From Rhizobium sp. P38BS-XIX (GTDB taxonomy: Bacteria > Pseudomonadota > Alphaproteobacteria > Rhizobiales > Rhizobiaceae), in NCBI RefSeq assembly GCF_012641435.1, contig NZ_JABAIJ010000004.1, positions 288,428 through 352,427 on the forward strand: a DNA stretch of 64,000 nt, read 5' to 3'. Of this stretch, positions 23,997-32,924 are shown one piece after another. Each line of letters opens with the position of its first letter. Position 1 is the first letter of the stretch. The translations under genes and the position numbers were made by a program. The notes below the pieces were generated by a model that saw only the letters and a program-made list of their open reading frames with translations, ran no database searches and was not told the origin of the DNA.

Positions 23997-26021
23997 ATGA
24001 AGTCTTGGCTAACTCGGGTAATGGTGAATATGCGTCGACTATGGAGAGGAAGCGAACCCGGCCGAGAGAAAGCGCGCTCGACGAGCGGCGCTGCCGGACT
24101 TCGTACTCTTTATAAAGACTATGGAAACGAAGCTCGCCGCACGCTTGCGCGCAGCGGCCTGTGGCTTGCCGTGCCTGTTTATGTGCTCTTCCTGTTCACT
24201 GACCTGGTCTTTATTCCGGACGTCTCGGACATAACGATCCCGGCGCGGTTTCTGATCGGCGGTACCGCACTCCTCGTTTTGGAACTCCAGTTCGCGCGCA
24301 ACCGTCGTGCCGGCGAGCTCGAAGCCACCTGCGCCGCGGCCGTCGTCTTGGGCTACGTCGTGTGGCTTGTGCCGGCGCTGCAGACCTCGAATGCCGAGGC
24401 TTTTTCCTATTATGCGGCCTTCGGGGCCATCTTCATGATGGGCGTCAATCTGTTCTTCAGCCTCGAATTCGGTTTGGCAATCGTCTCTTCGGGTCTGATT
24501 TTCGTCACCTTCCTGCTCTCGCTTTTGGAATTCCATTATAGCGCGCCCTACAGCCTCGCCTTCACGACCTTCTATCTCTGCTGTTTCGTCTTCACCTCCT
24601 ATGTGAACTGGAAGCTGAACAAGGAACGTTTCAGCGTCTTCCTCAATGCCCGGGAGGCGGAGCTGCAACAACGCCAGGCCGCGGAACGCGGCGAGGCGCT
24701 GCTGCGTCTGTCGATTACGGATTCGCTCACCGGCATGGAAAATCGAAGAGCAGCCGATATCAGGCTGAAGCAGTTTTGGGAGCGTTGGCGCCAGGACGGC
24801 GTCACGTTTGCCGTTCTGCTTGTCGATGTCGATTTCTTCAAGAAGTACAACGATTATTACGGCCATCAGGAAGGGGACCACTGCCTGGTCACGGTTGCCA
24901 ACGCGTTGGCAGATATTGTTGCCCCGCTGGGCGCGACTGTCGGTCGCTACGGTGGCGAGGAGTTTATCGTCATCCTCGAAGTGGAGAAAAGCTCCGAGGC
25001 GCTGGCGCTGGCCGAATCTATCTGCCGTGGCATCGAGGCTCTCGACATCATGCATGCCCAGCGGCTTGACGGCTTCGGACATGTGACCGTCAGCGTCGGC
25101 GCGACGGTCACCAGGGACGTCCCCGGCGGCAAGCTGGAGAATGTGATCAACGAGGCGGATCGGGCGCTGTATTCCGCAAAGGCGAGCGGCCGCAATTGCA
25201 CGCGAGTGTTCGACCCGAACGAGCTGCCGGGTGGCGATGCGAGCGAGAACATCGCAGCCATCTTGAAGATCGCCATCCAGCAGAACCTTGTCTCGCTGGT
25301 CTATCAACCCATTCAATATCTGCAGACTGGAGAGATCGGGGCTTACGAGGCTCTGATGCGCCTGCAGTTGCTTGATGGATCGAGTTCGTCCCCCGGCGTC
25401 TTCATTCCGATTGCGGAGCGGACTGGCGCCATCATCGAGCTCGGATACTGGGCCATCAGAAGAGCCTGTTGCGAATTGCTGATCCGCGATATCGTCGATA
25501 CGGTAACCATCAATGTTTCCCCGATCCAGCTGCGCGCTCCCGGTTTTGCCGCGCAGGTTGCTTCCATTCTTGCCGAGACGGGCGTCTCAGGGCATCGAGT
25601 GGCGTTCGAGATCACGGAAGGCGTCGATATGGAAATCCGCCCGGATGTCCTCGGCAGCATTCAGGATCTCAAACAGCTGGGTATCAAATTCTGGCTCGAC
25701 GACTTCGGGACCGGTTTTGCGGGTCTTTCCTGGCTGCGCCTGATGGAGTTCGAGACCGTCAAGATAGACAAGTCCTTCCTTCATGACGCCGCCAACAGCG
25801 CCGGTGCCAAGGTTTTGCTCGAGGATATTATCGGTCTGGTTCGCAACCGCGGTCATCGCATTCTCGTCGAGGGTGTGGAAAACGAAGAGCAGCTCGATCT
25901 CGTAAAATCCTTTGGCATCGATGCCGTTCAAGGCTACCATATCGGCCGGCCGGCGCCGCCGCTCAAGCATCCGATCGCCGTCAGGCAGACAGGACGCCAT
26001 CGTTTACAGGCGTCGGCCTGA
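23997..26021 (+). CDS. Membrane GGDEF-EAL protein (diguanylate cyclase/phosphodiesterase)
   Basis: Bifunctional-type cyclic-di-GMP enzyme of about 674 residues. An N-terminal hydrophobic domain with about six helices is followed by a GGDEF domain with active-type signature YGGEEF (GGEEF codons 24951-24965), then an EAL domain (EAL codons 25347-25355) with the catalytic motifs NVSPIQL, EITEGVD, LDDFGTGFAGLSWL and VEGVENEEQL. No RxxD inhibitory site is seen before GGEEF. Both active sites look intact, so the net activity is open. The frame reaches 23844, but that lies only 14 bp from the divergent start and its first part is AT-rich; 23997 or 24021 is more likely. Confidence 0.88.
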   Translation: MKSWLTRVMVNMRRLWRGSEPGREKARSTSGAAGLRTLYKDYGNEARRTLARSGLWLAVPVYVLFLFTDLVFIPDVSDITIPARFLIGGTALLVLELQFARNRRAGELEATCAAAVVLGYVVWLVPALQTSNAEAFSYYAAFGAIFMMGVNLFFSLEFGLAIVSSGLIFVTFLLSLLEFHYSAPYSLAFTTFYLCCFVFTSYVNWKLNKERFSVFLNAREAELQQRQAAERGEALLRLSITDSLTGMENRRAADIRLKQFWERWRQDGVTFAVLLVDVDFFKKYNDYYGHQEGDHCLVTVANALADIVAPLGATVGRYGGEEFIVILEVEKSSEALALAESICRGIEALDIMHAQRLDGFGHVTVSVGATVTRDVPGGKLENVINEADRALYSAKASGRNCTRVFDPNELPGGDASENIAAILKIAIQQNLVSLVYQPIQYLQTGEIGAYEALMRLQLLDGSSSSPGVFIPIAERTGAIIELGYWAIRRACCELLIRDIVDTVTINVSPIQLRAPGFAAQVASILAETGVSGHRVAFEITEGVDMEIRPDVLGSIQDLKQLGIKFWLDDFGTGFAGLSWLRLMEFETVKIDKSFLHDAANSAGAKVLLEDIIGLVRNRGHRILVEGVENEEQLDLVKSFGIDAVQGYHIGRPAPPLKHPIAVRQTGRHRLQASA

Positions 26022-26059
26022 ACGCTGCTGCGCCGTCCCGCGGTTGAAGGAGAGCCCCC

Positions 26060-26446
26060 ATGCCAAGCGTGGATCTTTCGGACACCTATAGAGGTTATAT
26101 TGCCTGCCTGAACGGACAAGACTGGTCGAATCTGGCCAAGTTCGTCCATGACGATGTGCAATACAATGGCAGCCATATCGGTCTGTCGGGCTATCGGGAG
26201 ATGCTCGAGGGCGATTTTCGCGCCATCCCCGATCTCCACTTTGATATCCGCCTGCTGGTTTGCGAACCGCCGCGGATCGCCAGCCGACTGCATTTCGATT
26301 GCACGCCGAAGGCCGCGCTGTTTGACCTGCCGGTTAATGGCAAGAGGGTGCAGTTTACGGAAAATGTCTTCTACGAATTTCAGGACGGCCGGATCAGGAA
26401 CGTCTGGTCGATCATAGACAAGGCGGCAATCGCCGCCCAGCTGTAG
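26060..26446 (+). CDS. SnoaL-like ester cyclase family protein
   Basis: A 128-residue single-domain protein of the SnoaL/NTF2-like fold. The pattern YRGYIACLNGQDWSNLAKFV, then YREMLEGDFRAIPDLHFDI and FTENVFYEFQDGRIRNVWS matches the 'ester cyclase' subgroup often found in proteobacteria; most members have no proven reaction. It lies 38 bp after the GGDEF-EAL gene on the same strand with GAAGGAG before the ATG, so the two could be co-transcribed, but no functional link is evident. Confidence 0.8.
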   Translation: MPSVDLSDTYRGYIACLNGQDWSNLAKFVHDDVQYNGSHIGLSGYREMLEGDFRAIPDLHFDIRLLVCEPPRIASRLHFDCTPKAALFDLPVNGKRVQFTENVFYEFQDGRIRNVWSIIDKAAIAAQL

Positions 26447-26469
26447 TTGCTGGGCGCCTGCTCCAGGAG

Positions 26470-26709
26470 CTAGCAGCCATTCAGGGCTTTTATTGCTTGT
26501 ATGAAGTTATTCCCATCGCGCTGGACCGTGGTGATCGTCGCTTTGCCATCGGCTTCGAAGCGGCAGCGAGAATTTTCACCCAGGCAACCAGCGGCTCGTG
26601 ATGATGGCCGGTTTCGGATGTGAGCCGACCCGTCAGGGTTGGTGTAACATCCTTGATTTTGAAAAGGCTTCTTCCTCCGTGACCGTAGCTGGCAAGCCAG
26701 TGCAAACAC
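26470..26709 (-). other. Uncertain 79-codon frame after the antiporter gene
   Basis: A frame starting with GTG 7 bp after the antiporter stop. Its C-terminal half (AHIRNRPSSRAAGCLGENS to KALNGC) reads like the end of a small secreted cysteine-containing protein, while the first 25 residues do not look like a signal peptide. It may be a short gene with a wrongly placed start, a remnant, or chance. No function is suggested. Confidence 0.25.
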
Positions 26710-26715
26710 TTCCGC

Positions 26716-29043
26716 CTAGCCGGGGACTATGGTGCCATTTGCCAGATCGGTCTCGATGAAGATGCAGGATCTGTCGGCGGTCTGAAGGAGTGTGTCCGCG
26801 ACACTGCCATAGGAAAGGCTGCCGCTCGCGCGTTTGCTCACACCGAGCACAATCAGATTGTATTTGCCGCTGCGCGCATGCCGCAGGATCGAAAGCTCGG
26901 GAGACGGCCCCTGCTGAACGACCTTTTCGATCTCCACGCCATAATAATCGGCGATCGCGCCTACCGTCTTGAAGACATCGAAATCGTCGCTGCCGCGATC
27001 GCTGATGCGTGGAATGGCTCTGGCCTGTCTTGGCTCGACGATGAGCAGCAGCGCGCAATGGGCGTTCGTTGCCTTGGCAATCGCCAGGCCGAATTCGGCT
27101 GCCCTGACGGAGCGCTCCGTGCCGCTGACGGGCAACAGGATACGCAGATCATGTGGTCGATCGGGAAGGGCTCCTCGCGCCGTGACGATCGCAGACGTTC
27201 CCTTGAACGCCGATGTCATCTCCTGCAGCGCGTCGCTGAAACGTCCGTCGTCTCCCATCGACGGTTCGACACCGGTGAAAAGAAGATCGTGACCAGTGCC
27301 CGACATGTCGCCGAGCATGGTCTCGAGTTTATCGTTTTTCTCGCGAACCGTGACATGGATATCGCCTTCTGTCGCCATGTCCGTCTCGGACGCCGTCGAT
27401 GTCAGCAGATCGGTCGCGCATTGGCGCAGCTCGTCGGCGGCAATACGGCCATTCGACGCCTTGGCTTGTGGCGCTGCCGTTTCCGGCGCAGGTTCAGTAC
27501 CGTCGGCTTCACGCACATCCAGCACGGTGACGGGCATTTTGCGCGTCACCGCAAAGAAGGCGGCGAGCCAGGTTGCTAGGCGACTGCTCTGCGAACCATC
27601 CACGGTCAGCAGGATGCGCTCGAAATTGACGAGGAAACTTTCGCTTTCGAACTGTTCTCGCTCAAGGCGATCGCGCTCCTCCTCGCGCAACGGCAGTCGC
27701 GCCAGCGCCCAGCGCAACGTCGGTGGCATGGCCATTGTCGTGATGACGGCCATGGCCACAATGACGGAGAAGAGTTTTTCATCGAGAACGCCAACGGAAA
27801 GGCCGATCGTTGCGACAATCACTTCCGTCGAACCTCGCGCATTCATGCCGCAGCCGAGCGCAAGGGCTTCCGACATCGAATAGCCGCTGAGTTTGGCGGC
27901 GGCAAAGGCGCCGCCGAACTTGCCGATGCTGGCGATGATAACGACGGCGGCCGTCAAGAGCAGGATCGAAGGGTCGGCAAGCACGGTCAGGTCGGTTTGC
28001 AGGCCGGTCAGCCCGAAGAAGACGGGCATGAATAGCGCCGTGGTCAGGGCGCGAAGCTGTACATCGATCTGACGCGTGAGGATCGGTGATTCACCGACGA
28101 GGATGCCGGCAACGAAGGCGCCCAGCACGGTATGGACGCCGATGAGATTGGTGATGATTGCCATCGCGCCCATGATGGCAATTATGGCGCTGAGCACCGG
28201 CAGGTCGCTGCGGAAATTGTCGTTGGTCCAGCGGATGATCTCGAAAACGATCCGTCGTCCGACCGTAAAACTGACGGCCATGAAAGCGAGCGTGCCAAGC
28301 ACGCTGGTGGCAAGCGTCGTCAGATCGACCGTACCTTTTTCCGCCAACCCGAAGGTGACCGCAATGATGACCCATCCGACGGTATCGTCAATAATAGCGG
28401 ACGCGACGATCAGCTGGCCGATGTTGCGCCGCATGAAATCCATCTCGCGCACGACGGAAGCTACGATCTTCACGGAAGAGATGGAAAGCGCGGTGCCGAG
28501 AAAAAGAGAGGTGACCAAGCGCTTTTCGGGGTCAGGAAGCAGCCAGTCGGGAATGAGTTCGCCCAGAGCGAAGCCGGCCGCAAAGGGAATGACGATACCG
28601 GTGAGCGAGACTCCCGCCGCCGACTTGCGCAGGCGTTTTGCCAGGCCCAGATCGGTTTCCATGCCGGCGAGCAGCAAGAGAAACAGAATGCCCAGCTGAC
28701 CGACTGCATCGGCCATGCTCTTTTGACCTTCGTTGGACGGGAAGAGGCTTGCTTGTGCATGCGGGAAGATCAGGCCGAAAAGAGACGGGCCGAGAATGAT
28801 GCCGGCGATGATTTGGCCCATGATCGAGGGCTGGCCGATGCGCACCATCAGTTCGCCCAGCAGTCTGCCCGATACGACAAGCAGCACGATCTGTATCAGG
28901 AACAGGCCTTCGGAGGGATGGCTTGCCTTTTGCCCTTCGGCAGCGAAAGCAACTTGCGCGAACGAGAGCGAAAGGGTGAAGGCAATGAGGAGGATAGGGC
29001 TAGCGAACGGAAAAGACTTAAAAAAATTCTGGCGTGACGGCAT
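26716..29043 (-). CDS. CPA2-family cation:proton antiporter with USP-like C-terminal tail
   Basis: A 775-residue monovalent cation/proton antiporter of the KefB/GerN type. After an N-terminal signal-like helix come about twelve helices (residues 45-455) with the family motifs GQLGILFLLLLAGMETDL, IASAIIDD-type VASAIIDDTVGW (the transport Asp pair) and GMNARGSTEVI. There is no RCK/TrkA-N domain; instead residues about 480-775 hold two segments that resemble universal stress protein domains (RILLTVDGSQSSRLATW and LRILLPVSGTERSVRAAE, ending with IVLGVSKRASGSLSYGSVAD). The role in K+ or Na+ and pH homeostasis is inferred from the family. Confidence 0.88.
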   Translation of the reverse strand: MPSRQNFFKSFPFASPILLIAFTLSLSFAQVAFAAEGQKASHPSEGLFLIQIVLLVVSGRLLGELMVRIGQPSIMGQIIAGIILGPSLFGLIFPHAQASLFPSNEGQKSMADAVGQLGILFLLLLAGMETDLGLAKRLRKSAAGVSLTGIVIPFAAGFALGELIPDWLLPDPEKRLVTSLFLGTALSISSVKIVASVVREMDFMRRNIGQLIVASAIIDDTVGWVIIAVTFGLAEKGTVDLTTLATSVLGTLAFMAVSFTVGRRIVFEIIRWTNDNFRSDLPVLSAIIAIMGAMAIITNLIGVHTVLGAFVAGILVGESPILTRQIDVQLRALTTALFMPVFFGLTGLQTDLTVLADPSILLLTAAVVIIASIGKFGGAFAAAKLSGYSMSEALALGCGMNARGSTEVIVATIGLSVGVLDEKLFSVIVAMAVITTMAMPPTLRWALARLPLREEERDRLEREQFESESFLVNFERILLTVDGSQSSRLATWLAAFFAVTRKMPVTVLDVREADGTEPAPETAAPQAKASNGRIAADELRQCATDLLTSTASETDMATEGDIHVTVREKNDKLETMLGDMSGTGHDLLFTGVEPSMGDDGRFSDALQEMTSAFKGTSAIVTARGALPDRPHDLRILLPVSGTERSVRAAEFGLAIAKATNAHCALLLIVEPRQARAIPRISDRGSDDFDVFKTVGAIADYYGVEIEKVVQQGPSPELSILRHARSGKYNLIVLGVSKRASGSLSYGSVADTLLQTADRSCIFIETDLANGTIVPG

Positions 29044-29198
29044 GGATCAATCCCACTGAGCAAGCAGGAAAACGCGCCAAAGCCTCTGCCGTTCCCGATG
29101 ACGTCGCTAATTATCGCTTTGATCGATCAGGCTTTTGAGGCCCTGTAGCGATAATGGCCCATTGCCGCTCGAGCGACGGGCCAAAGATTATCGGAAAA

Positions 29199-30404
29199 TC
29201 AGACGCGTTCGAGCGCGATGGCAATGCCCTGACCGACGCCGATGCACATGGTCGACAGCGAATAACGTCCACCGGTTTCTTGCAGTTCAAGAGCGGCGGT
29301 GCCGGCGATGCGAGCGCCGGACATGCCAAGGGGATGGCCGAGTGCGATCGCGCCGCCGTTTCGATTGACGCGCGCGTCATCATCGGCGATGCCAAGCTCG
29401 CGCAGCACGGCAAGCCCCTGCGATGCGAAGGCCTCGTTGAGTTCGACGACGTCGAATTGTTCCTGGCGCATGCCGAGCCGGGCCATAAGCTTGCGCGAGG
29501 CGGGGACGGGGCCGATACCCATGATGCGCGGCGGCACGCCGGCCGCAGCGCCACCGAGAATGCGGGCAATGGGCGTCAGGCCGTATTTCTTTGCGGCGGC
29601 TTCGGAGGCGATGATGAGTGCTGCAGCGCCATCGTTGACGCCGGAAGCATTGCCGGCCGTCACTGTGCCGCCTTCCTTCTTGAAGGGCGTGCCGAGTTTG
29701 GCAAGCGCTTCCATCGTCGTTGCGCGCGGATGCTCATCCTTGCCGACGACGATCGGGTCGCCCTTGCGCTGCGGGATCGTGACCGAGGTGATTTCCTTGG
29801 AAAGCCTGCCGCTTTCCTGTGCAGCTGCTGCCTTCGCCTGCGAGCGAACGGCAAATGCGTCCTGATCTTCGCGAGTAACCTTGTAGTCCTCGGCAACGTT
29901 TTCACCGGTTTCCGGCATGGAGTCGACGCCATACTGCTTTTTCATCAAGGGGTTGATGAAGCGCCAGCCGATGGTGGTGTCGTAGATTTCGGCGTTGCGC
30001 GAAAAGGCGCTCTCCGCCTTCGGTATAACGAAGGGTGCCCGCGACATGCTCTCGACGCCGCCTGCGATCATCAACTCGGCTTCACCGGCGCGAATTGCCC
30101 GAGCAGCGGAGATGACCGCATCCATGCCAGAGCCGCAGAGGCGATTGATCGTTGTGCCGGGTACTGAAATTGGCAGTCCGGCCAAGAGGCCTGCCATGCG
30201 CGCGACGTTGCGATTGTCTTCGCCCGCCTGGTTGGCGCATCCATAGATCACGTCTTCGACGGCGTCCCAATCGACCGAGCCGTTGCGCTCGATCAGCGCC
30301 TTCAGCGGCACCGCGCCGAGATCGTCGGCGCGCACGGAGGAAAGCGATCCGCCGAAACGGCCGATCGGGGTACGGATGTAGTCACAGATAAAGGCTTCGG
30401 TCAT
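29199..30404 (-). CDS. pcaF: 3-oxoadipyl-CoA thiolase
   Basis: Last step of the beta-ketoadipate pathway: 3-oxoadipyl-CoA plus CoA to succinyl-CoA and acetyl-CoA, in the cytoplasm. The 401-residue protein has the thiolase nucleophile C90 (NRLCGSGMDAV), the His of GHPLG (H357) and the second cysteine C387 (MCIGVGQG). It is the third gene of pcaIJF; its ATG overlaps the stop of pcaJ by 1 bp. The context decides between a general acetyl-CoA acetyltransferase and PcaF. The operon is divergent from pcaR, which is its expected regulator. Confidence 0.95.
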   Translation of the reverse strand: MTEAFICDYIRTPIGRFGGSLSSVRADDLGAVPLKALIERNGSVDWDAVEDVIYGCANQAGEDNRNVARMAGLLAGLPISVPGTTINRLCGSGMDAVISAARAIRAGEAELMIAGGVESMSRAPFVIPKAESAFSRNAEIYDTTIGWRFINPLMKKQYGVDSMPETGENVAEDYKVTREDQDAFAVRSQAKAAAAQESGRLSKEITSVTIPQRKGDPIVVGKDEHPRATTMEALAKLGTPFKKEGGTVTAGNASGVNDGAAALIIASEAAAKKYGLTPIARILGGAAAGVPPRIMGIGPVPASRKLMARLGMRQEQFDVVELNEAFASQGLAVLRELGIADDDARVNRNGGAIALGHPLGMSGARIAGTAALELQETGGRYSLSTMCIGVGQGIAIALERV

Positions 30405-31174
30405 CAGGCTGCCTCATGGGCTTTCTTGGTGCGCGCGTTGATGTCGCGCAGGACGGATAGTTCGGTCTCGGCCGGTGGCGGGGTTTCGATCACCTCTTCG
30501 GCAAACTTGATCGCCCAACCGCAATTCTCCGAAATCTGCTCGCGGCTTACACCCTTATGGATCGACATGACAGTCAATTCCTTGGTGACCGGATCAGGTT
30601 CGAGAACGCAGAGATCGGTAATAATGCGAGTCGGCCCTTTCGTCTTCATGCCCAGGCGTTCGCGATGATTGCCACCTTCGCCATGACCCATCGAGGTTAT
30701 GAAGGGCAATTTCTCGACGAAGCCGCGCTTGGACAGCGCCATGGTGATGAAGATCTGGCCGCAGTTGCTGGCGATTTCCGGTGCGCCGCCGCCGCCCGGC
30801 AGGCGAACCTTGGGGTGATCGTAGGGGCCGACGACGGTCGTGTTCAGATTGGCAAATCTGTCGATCTGCGCGCCGCCGAGGAAGCCTGTGGTGATACGGC
30901 CGCCCTGCAGCCAATAGCGGAACATCTCTGGCACGGAGACGGTGAAGAGAGCCGTATCGCAAAGCTCGCCGTCGCCGATCGAAAGGGGTAGCACGTCGGG
31001 CTTGGTTCCAACCGTGCCGCTCTCGTAGATCAGGGTAATATCGGGCGCATGGGTGAGCCGCGCCACGTTGCAGGCGGCAGACGGTGCGCCGATGCCGACG
31101 AAGCAGACATCGTCATTGGTCAGCGCGCGAGCGGCCGCAATCGTCATCATTTCTGTGGGCGTAAAATCGCTCAT
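30404..31174 (-). CDS. pcaJ: 3-oxoadipate CoA-transferase subunit B
   Basis: Beta subunit of the enzyme that moves CoA from succinyl-CoA to 3-oxoadipate. 256 residues with the CoA-transferase motifs VCFVGIGAPS and the catalytic-glutamate segment IYESGTVG, then LPGGGGAPEI. The ATG at 31174 is chosen over an upstream one because it has the ribosome binding site GAGGAGATC and matches subunit length. It starts 10 bp after pcaI, as usual for this pair. Confidence 0.95.
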   Translation of the reverse strand: MSDFTPTEMMTIAAARALTNDDVCFVGIGAPSAACNVARLTHAPDITLIYESGTVGTKPDVLPLSIGDGELCDTALFTVSVPEMFRYWLQGGRITTGFLGGAQIDRFANLNTTVVGPYDHPKVRLPGGGGAPEIASNCGQIFITMALSKRGFVEKLPFITSMGHGEGGNHRERLGMKTKGPTRIITDLCVLEPDPVTKELTVMSIHKGVSREQISENCGWAIKFAEEVIETPPPAETELSVLRDINARTKKAHEAA

Positions 31175-31184
31175 CTTGATCTCC

Positions 31185-32033
31185 TCAAGCCGCCTTGCCG
31201 GTGTTCTTGGCAAAGTCCTCCGGACCGGCCTTCATCACATGTTCATCGATCCAGGCCTGGAAACTGTCGCGATCGCGGGCGATTTCGTCCCAGGCTATAT
31301 AGAAGGCGTTGGAGCGCTTGTAATAGCCCTGAGCGTAGGAGGGGAAGGCGCCTCCGGGCACGGCTGCAACCGCCGTCACCGCCCAGGTCGGCAGGACGAC
31401 GGAATTGGGTGAAGACGGCTTCAGCTCGTCGACAATTTCTTCGACGGTGACGATCGAGCGCTTGGCGGCAAGCACTGCCTCCTTCTGAACGCCGACGATG
31501 CCTTCCAGCAGTACGTTGCCCTTCCGGTCAGCGCGTAGCGCATGGATGATGGTGACATCAGGCCGAATGGCCGGAACGGCGGCAAGAACTTCACCGGTGA
31601 ACGGGCAGGTGATGCTCTTGATGTTCGGGTTGACCTTGGGCAGGTCGGCACCGATATAGCCGCGCAGCATCGCGAAGGGCAGGTTCGCGGCGCCGGCCTC
31701 ATAGGCGTTGGCCATGGCGGCGTGCGAATGCTCCTCGATCGCAAGTGGCCGCGGCCACTGGTTCTCGACGGCGTCGCGGAAACGATGCAGCGAGCCGACG
31801 CCGGGGTTGCCGCCCCAGGAGAATTTCATGCCTCTGGCCGCGCCGACACCGATCAGCTGATCGTAGAGAATATCCGGCGTCATACGGATCAGAAAGAGAT
31901 CTTTCTTGCCCTGGCGGATGACTTCATGGCCGGCGGCGTAAGGAATGAGGTGGGTGAACCCCTCCATGGCGACCGTATCGCCGTCCCGCACATTCTCTGC
32001 CACAGCCTGCGAAAGCGACTGGATCTTCGCCAT
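31185..32033 (-). CDS. pcaI: 3-oxoadipate CoA-transferase subunit A
   Basis: Alpha subunit of 3-oxoadipate:succinyl-CoA transferase, 282 residues, first gene of pcaIJF. Family features are DGDTVAMEGFTHLIPYAA near the N-terminus, GNPGVGSLHRFRDA in the middle and the late EEIVDELKPS segment. A strong ribosome binding site (GAGGAGGTCC) precedes the ATG. The divergent regulator gene pcaR begins 132 bp away, with an inverted repeat between them. Confidence 0.95.
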   Translation of the reverse strand: MAKIQSLSQAVAENVRDGDTVAMEGFTHLIPYAAGHEVIRQGKKDLFLIRMTPDILYDQLIGVGAARGMKFSWGGNPGVGSLHRFRDAVENQWPRPLAIEEHSHAAMANAYEAGAANLPFAMLRGYIGADLPKVNPNIKSITCPFTGEVLAAVPAIRPDVTIIHALRADRKGNVLLEGIVGVQKEAVLAAKRSIVTVEEIVDELKPSSPNSVVLPTWAVTAVAAVPGGAFPSYAQGYYKRSNAFYIAWDEIARDRDSFQAWIDEHVMKAGPEDFAKNTGKAA

Positions 32034-32102
32034 AGGACCTCCTCGTCAAATGCTGTCTTGGTGAGCGCCAATAAGCGCCTTCAGCCCGAAATCGTCAATA
32101 AA

Positions 32103-32141
32103 TTTGTGCGATATTTGACATTTGTTCATATATCGCACAAA
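32103..32141. promoter_or_regulatory. Candidate PcaR operator between pcaI and pcaR
   Basis: TTTGTGCGATAT (32103-32114) and ATATCGCACAAA (32130-32141) are perfect 12-bp inverted repeats with 15 bp between. They lie in the divergent pcaI-pcaR promoter region, the right place for an IclR-family regulator that controls pcaIJF and itself. Confidence 0.7.
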
Positions 32142-32165
32142 ATGATCTGAAGCTGGAGATATACG

Positions 32166-32921
32166 ATGCGTGAAACAGACTTCGTCAGCGGCTTTGCCAG
32201 AGGGTTGAAAGTCATCGAAGCCTTCGGTGAAACGCGGCAGCGCCTGACCATTGCCGAGGCCTCGAAGCTGACAGAGCTTGACCGCGCCACGGTTCGCCGG
32301 TCGCTGTTGACGCTCTCCGAGCTTGGCTATGCTGTTTTTGACGGGAAATTCTTCACGCTGACGCCGAAGATCCTTCGACTTGGCCATGCCTATCTTGCCG
32401 CTACCCCGCTGCCGATGGTCATCCAGCCGCACCTCGATCAGCTTTCCGAACGTGCGGGGCAAAACGCTTCGGCCTCGGTGCTCGATGGGACAGCCGTCGT
32501 CTATATTGCCCGCGCGTCGCAGCGCCGGGTGATGTCCATCAATCTGACACCCGGAAGCCGCCTTCCTGCCTTCTGCGCCTCCATGGGGCGTGTTCTGTTG
32601 TCCGCATTGCCGGAAAGCGAGGCGCGCGCAGTGCTGGAAAGGACCGACCTCAAAGCCAACACCCCGAACACCAAAACCGATCCCGAGGAACTGATGGCGG
32701 AGTTTCGCCGGGTGAGAGAGCAGGGATACGCCGTCATCGATCAGGAGCTGGAAATAGGCCTTTGTTCGATTGCCGTGCCAGTGGAAAACGATCGCGGCCA
32801 GACAGTGGCGGCGATTAACATCGGCGCTCCCGCCGCCTATGTCGCCGCCTCGGATATGGCAGAGCGGTTCCTGCCGTTGCTGAGGGAGACACAGAAGGCG
32901 CTTCGACTGGTGTTGCCGTAA
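32166..32921 (+). CDS. pcaR: IclR-family regulator of the pca genes
   Basis: 251-residue transcription factor with an N-terminal winged helix (residues about 10-70, LTIAEASKLTELDRATVRRSL) and a C-terminal IclR effector domain (VYIARASQRRVMSINL, GSRLPAFCASMGRVLL, GLCSIAVPVEN). PcaR of this family activates pcaIJF in response to 3-oxoadipate in other proteobacteria. Its divergent position to pcaIJF with a shared dyad supports the name. It converges on pobR with only a 3-bp gap. Confidence 0.92.
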   Translation: MRETDFVSGFARGLKVIEAFGETRQRLTIAEASKLTELDRATVRRSLLTLSELGYAVFDGKFFTLTPKILRLGHAYLAATPLPMVIQPHLDQLSERAGQNASASVLDGTAVVYIARASQRRVMSINLTPGSRLPAFCASMGRVLLSALPESEARAVLERTDLKANTPNTKTDPEELMAEFRRVREQGYAVIDQELEIGLCSIAVPVENDRGQTVAAINIGAPAAYVAASDMAERFLPLLRETQKALRLVLP

Positions 32922-32924
32922 CCA

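Noticed and set aside
24039..25316. Open frame on the minus strand of 425 codons
   Set aside because: It lies opposite the GGDEF-EAL gene, which has complete catalytic motifs.
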